From: Peptococcaceae bacterium
GTDB lineage: Bacteria; Bacillota; DSM-521; Neomoorellales; Neomoorellaceae
DNA: 6,649 nt
Assembly: GCA_003509545.1 (NCBI GenBank)
Contig: DOLC01000029.1
Coordinates: 1 to 6,649, forward strand
Reading direction: 5' to 3'
Each line of letters opens with the position of its first letter. The first letter of the stretch is position 1. Below are positions 5,324 through 6,649 of the stretch, piece by piece. The notes beneath the pieces are model-generated. The model did no database searches. It saw nothing but the letters and a program-made list of their open reading frames with translations, and had not been told where the DNA came from. Made by a program: the position numbers and the translations under genes.

Positions 5324-6649
5324 TTGACACAGGATGAAAAGCAGTCAACTATGTTCGACATTGAGGAAGCTCCTGGCCGCCCTATGCTCCATTGGCTAGG
5401 GAAACGGCCTTTGCGAGCCGTGAAATATTATGAAGCTCAACTTAAGGAGCAATATGGCGAGCCGGCCGAGGACGGCTGGGTTAACCGCCTCTACTGGGGC
5501 GACAATCTGCAGGTAATGAGCCATTTGCTGAGGGAGTTCAGGGAGAAGATTAAACTCATCTATATAGACCCCCCTTTTGATTCCAGGGCAGATTACCGGA
5601 AAAAGATCAGGCTTAAGGGCCAGGAAATAGAAAGCTCTTTTTCAGTTATAGAAGAGAAACAATATACCGATCTCTGGGCCAACGACCAGTACCTGCAGTT
5701 CATATATGAAAGGCTGCAATTGATACGAGAACTTTTATCCCCTGACGGTTCCCTTTATGTCCACATGGATTATCGCCGCGGCCATTACGTTAAAGTGATT
5801 CTGGACGAAGTCTTTGGCAGCAACAATTTTCGCAATGAAATAGTGGTACGACGGGCTACCAAGAACTTGCAAAACCAGTTTGAGGAAGTGGCCATGCTCA
5901 ATGTGGCCACCGATAGTATTTTCTGGTATTCCAAAACCCCTGGTGCTCGCTACCGGGCAGCCCTTAGAAGGGCTAGCGCCAGCCAGCGGCGCGGAAGGTG
6001 GGCCGGGTTTTTTAACGATGAAGACAGGCCCACTATGCGTTACGAGTTGTTCGGCCATACCCCTGTCAGGGGGCAATGGAAATGGAGCAAAGAAAGGGCT
6101 TACCGCGCGGCAGCCAATTATGAGGAATACCTGAAGAATTATGCCGACCGCATGAGCCTGGAAGAGTATTGGGAAAAGACGGGCAGGAAGTTGGAATTCC
6201 TCCGGCCCCACCCCGTCACAGGGAAACCCGAATATTGGGTGGAACCGCAAAAGCAGGTTCCCTGTGATACCAACTGGCTGGATATACCCGCCTATTCTCA
6301 CAGCACCGATTACCCTACGGAAAAGAGCGAAGCCCTGTTGGAACGCATTATCCTGGCAGCCACAGACCCGGGCGATCTGGTGGCGGACTTTTTCTGCGGG
6401 TCCGGCACTACCCTGGCAGTAGCCCAGAAGCTGGGCCGCCGCTGGATCGGCAGCGACATCAATTTAGGGGCTATTCATACTACAGCACGAAGGGTTGCAC
6501 AAATCCTCAAAGAACAGCAGAAAGAGAGACAACAACAAACCCTCCCGGACAAAAGGAAAAAGTTCTACCCCGCCTTTGCCGTTTATAACGTCAACCACTA
6601 CGACCTTTTCAAGAATACCTTGGAGGCCAAAGAGATAGTAATGAAACTT
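5324..6649 (+). CDS. site-specific DNA methyltransferase, beta class, type III Mod-like (3' end outside window)
   Basis: The frame is open for 442 codons to the window edge. Motif IV, the catalytic IDPPF (residues 81-85), comes first. A long middle region (about 170-330) would be the target recognition domain. SAM-binding motif I follows as ADFFCGSGTT (354-363), directly preceded by the typical YPTEK-EALLERII segment. This IV-TRD-I order defines beta-class amino methyltransferases of the N6-adenine or N4-cytosine type. Length and the continued C-terminal part resemble Mod subunits of type III restriction-modification systems; DPPF rather than DPPY leaves the methylated base open. The start is TTG, with a strong ribosome binding site and an upstream in-frame stop. 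G+C is visibly lower than in the lut operon, and the gene stands behind a tRNA and its terminator, both signs of possible acquisition. A partner restriction enzyme or other defence gene would lie beyond the window. No clear promoter is seen in 5121-5310. An orphan or phage-derived methylase is the main alternative. Confidence 0.85.
   Translation, partial: MTQDEKQSTMFDIEEAPGRPMLHWLGKRPLRAVKYYEAQLKEQYGEPAEDGWVNRLYWGDNLQVMSHLLREFREKIKLIYIDPPFDSRADYRKKIRLKGQEIESSFSVIEEKQYTDLWANDQYLQFIYERLQLIRELLSPDGSLYVHMDYRRGHYVKVILDEVFGSNNFRNEIVVRRATKNLQNQFEEVAMLNVATDSIFWYSKTPGARYRAALRRASASQRRGRWAGFFNDEDRPTMRYELFGHTPVRGQWKWSKERAYRAAANYEEYLKNYADRMSLEEYWEKTGRKLEFLRPHPVTGKPEYWVEPQKQVPCDTNWLDIPAYSHSTDYPTEKSEALLERIILAATDPGDLVADFFCGSGTTLAVAQKLGRRWIGSDINLGAIHTTARRVAQILKEQQKERQQQTLPDKRKKFYPAFAVYNVNHYDLFKNTLEAKEIVMKL

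Noticed and set aside
5735..6301. 188-codon open frame on the - strand
   Set aside because: Antisense shadow of the DNA methyltransferase gene, with no domain features.

Overview
The window looks like a chromosomal segment of a GC-rich, probably thermophilic, anaerobic Firmicute of the Moorella / Thermanaeromonas / Desulfotomaculum kind. This assignment is inference. It rests on strong AGGAGG-type ribosome binding sites, frequent GTG and TTG starts, consensus sigma-A promoters, and a lactate-oxidation gene set in which LutB and LutA are fused. All recognisable genes are on the + strand.

Bases 1-492 hold no convincing gene. The stretch is GC-rich but A-rich in its unpaired segments on the + strand. 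It can fold into several nested long-range helices, so it may be part of a large structured RNA that begins upstream of the window. The family is not identified. A clear sigma-A promoter (493-521) follows, with a GntR/FadR-type operator half-turn just downstream (534-544).

Bases 594-4057 form a compact lut-type operon: a LutC/LUD-domain protein (594-1130), a LutB-LutA fusion (1144-3312), and a FadR/LldR-like GntR regulator (3347-4057). A class I SAM-dependent methyltransferase of unknown substrate (4074-5006) follows 16 bases later. LutC and the LutBA fusion together would make the iron-sulfur L-lactate oxidation complex, and the regulator most likely acts on the operator in the operon's own leader.

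The methyltransferase gene runs into a tRNA-Gly(CCC) gene (4997-5071). The tRNA's near-perfect promoter (4956-4984) lies inside the last methyltransferase codons, and the coding frame stops on a TAG within the tRNA. An intrinsic terminator (5085-5120) closes this transcription unit.

Beyond the tRNA the base composition drops visibly (for example 26/60 G+C in 5641-5700 against 38/60 in 3061-3120). A beta-class DNA methyltransferase, like the Mod subunit of type III restriction systems, starts at 5324 and runs off the window end. A tRNA followed by lower-GC DNA carrying a modification gene suggests the left edge of an acquired defence or mobile region. Most of that region lies outside the window.
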